From Muricea muricata (Eukaryota; Cnidaria; Anthozoa; Malacalcyonacea; Plexauridae): 64,000 bases of DNA. Numbering within the stretch: the first letter of the stretch is position 1. More model-generated notes on the stretch are below. The model saw nothing but the letters and a program-made list of their open reading frames with translations. It did not search any database and was not told the origin of the DNA. The DNA itself is not shown here. The stretch lies in the NCBI GenBank assembly GCA_963855995.1, contig OY979721.1:16223893-16287892 (forward strand), given 5' to 3'.

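Overview
The window reads as the interior of ONE giant intron-rich animal gene on the + strand. Exons with canonical GT/AG borders run from base 1 to about base 63993. I found no initiator Met with a signal peptide and no in-frame stop, so the gene continues past both edges. Adding up my exon model gives about 35 kb of coding sequence, or about 11,700 residues (hand count, approximate). The minus strand holds only mirror-image open frames. The domain set (PA14, FAM3/ILEI, tectonin propellers, VWA, PLAT, a jelly-roll lectin-like domain) points to an extracellular protein of an invertebrate metazoan. Short introns (mostly 80-500 bases) and AT-rich introns would suit a sponge, placozoan or cnidarian, but the window does not settle the phylum and I do not recognise the gene by name.

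Layout. (1) 1-11956: ten PA14 modules, each of three exons (intron phases 0 and 2 inside, phase 1 at the borders), arranged as a four-module super-repeat X-Y-Z-W, X-Y-Z-W, X-Y and joined by short Arg-Pro linker exons. (2) 12069-19783: five ILEI/FAM3 modules of four exons each, one exon with three Trp/Cys repeats, and long RPRPGRRP linkers. Copies 2-5 form a nearly identical tandem array. (3) 20041-53673: 24 tectonin propeller exons of about 245 residues, each with six blades, in six A-B-C-D super-repeats. Two, two and one ILEI modules follow the first three D exons. The last D exon is fused to a long Pro/Lys then Pro/Arg tail. (4) 53838-57136: two VWA domains with degenerate metal sites, an Arg-Pro linker, a PLAT domain and an unassigned basic Cys-containing segment. 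(5) 57240-63993: five more PA14 modules (11-15), more diverged, with neutral Pro/Thr/Gly linkers in place of Arg-Pro ones, and one jelly-roll lectin-like exon.

How it works together (inference). This looks like a huge secreted multivalent binder. PA14 and tectonin domains in other proteins bind glycans, PLAT domains bind lipid or protein, and the Arg-Pro linkers are strongly cationic and probably extended. An extracellular-matrix, adhesive or microbe-trapping role would fit, but nothing in the window proves it. All modules are bounded by phase-1 introns, so any module or linker could be duplicated, deleted or skipped in splicing without a frameshift. Several like-type copies show sequence homogenisation that suggests gene conversion. 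Introns carry a hAT-type MITE, two copies of a dispersed A-tailed repeat, a 16-bp minisatellite and imperfect palindromes.
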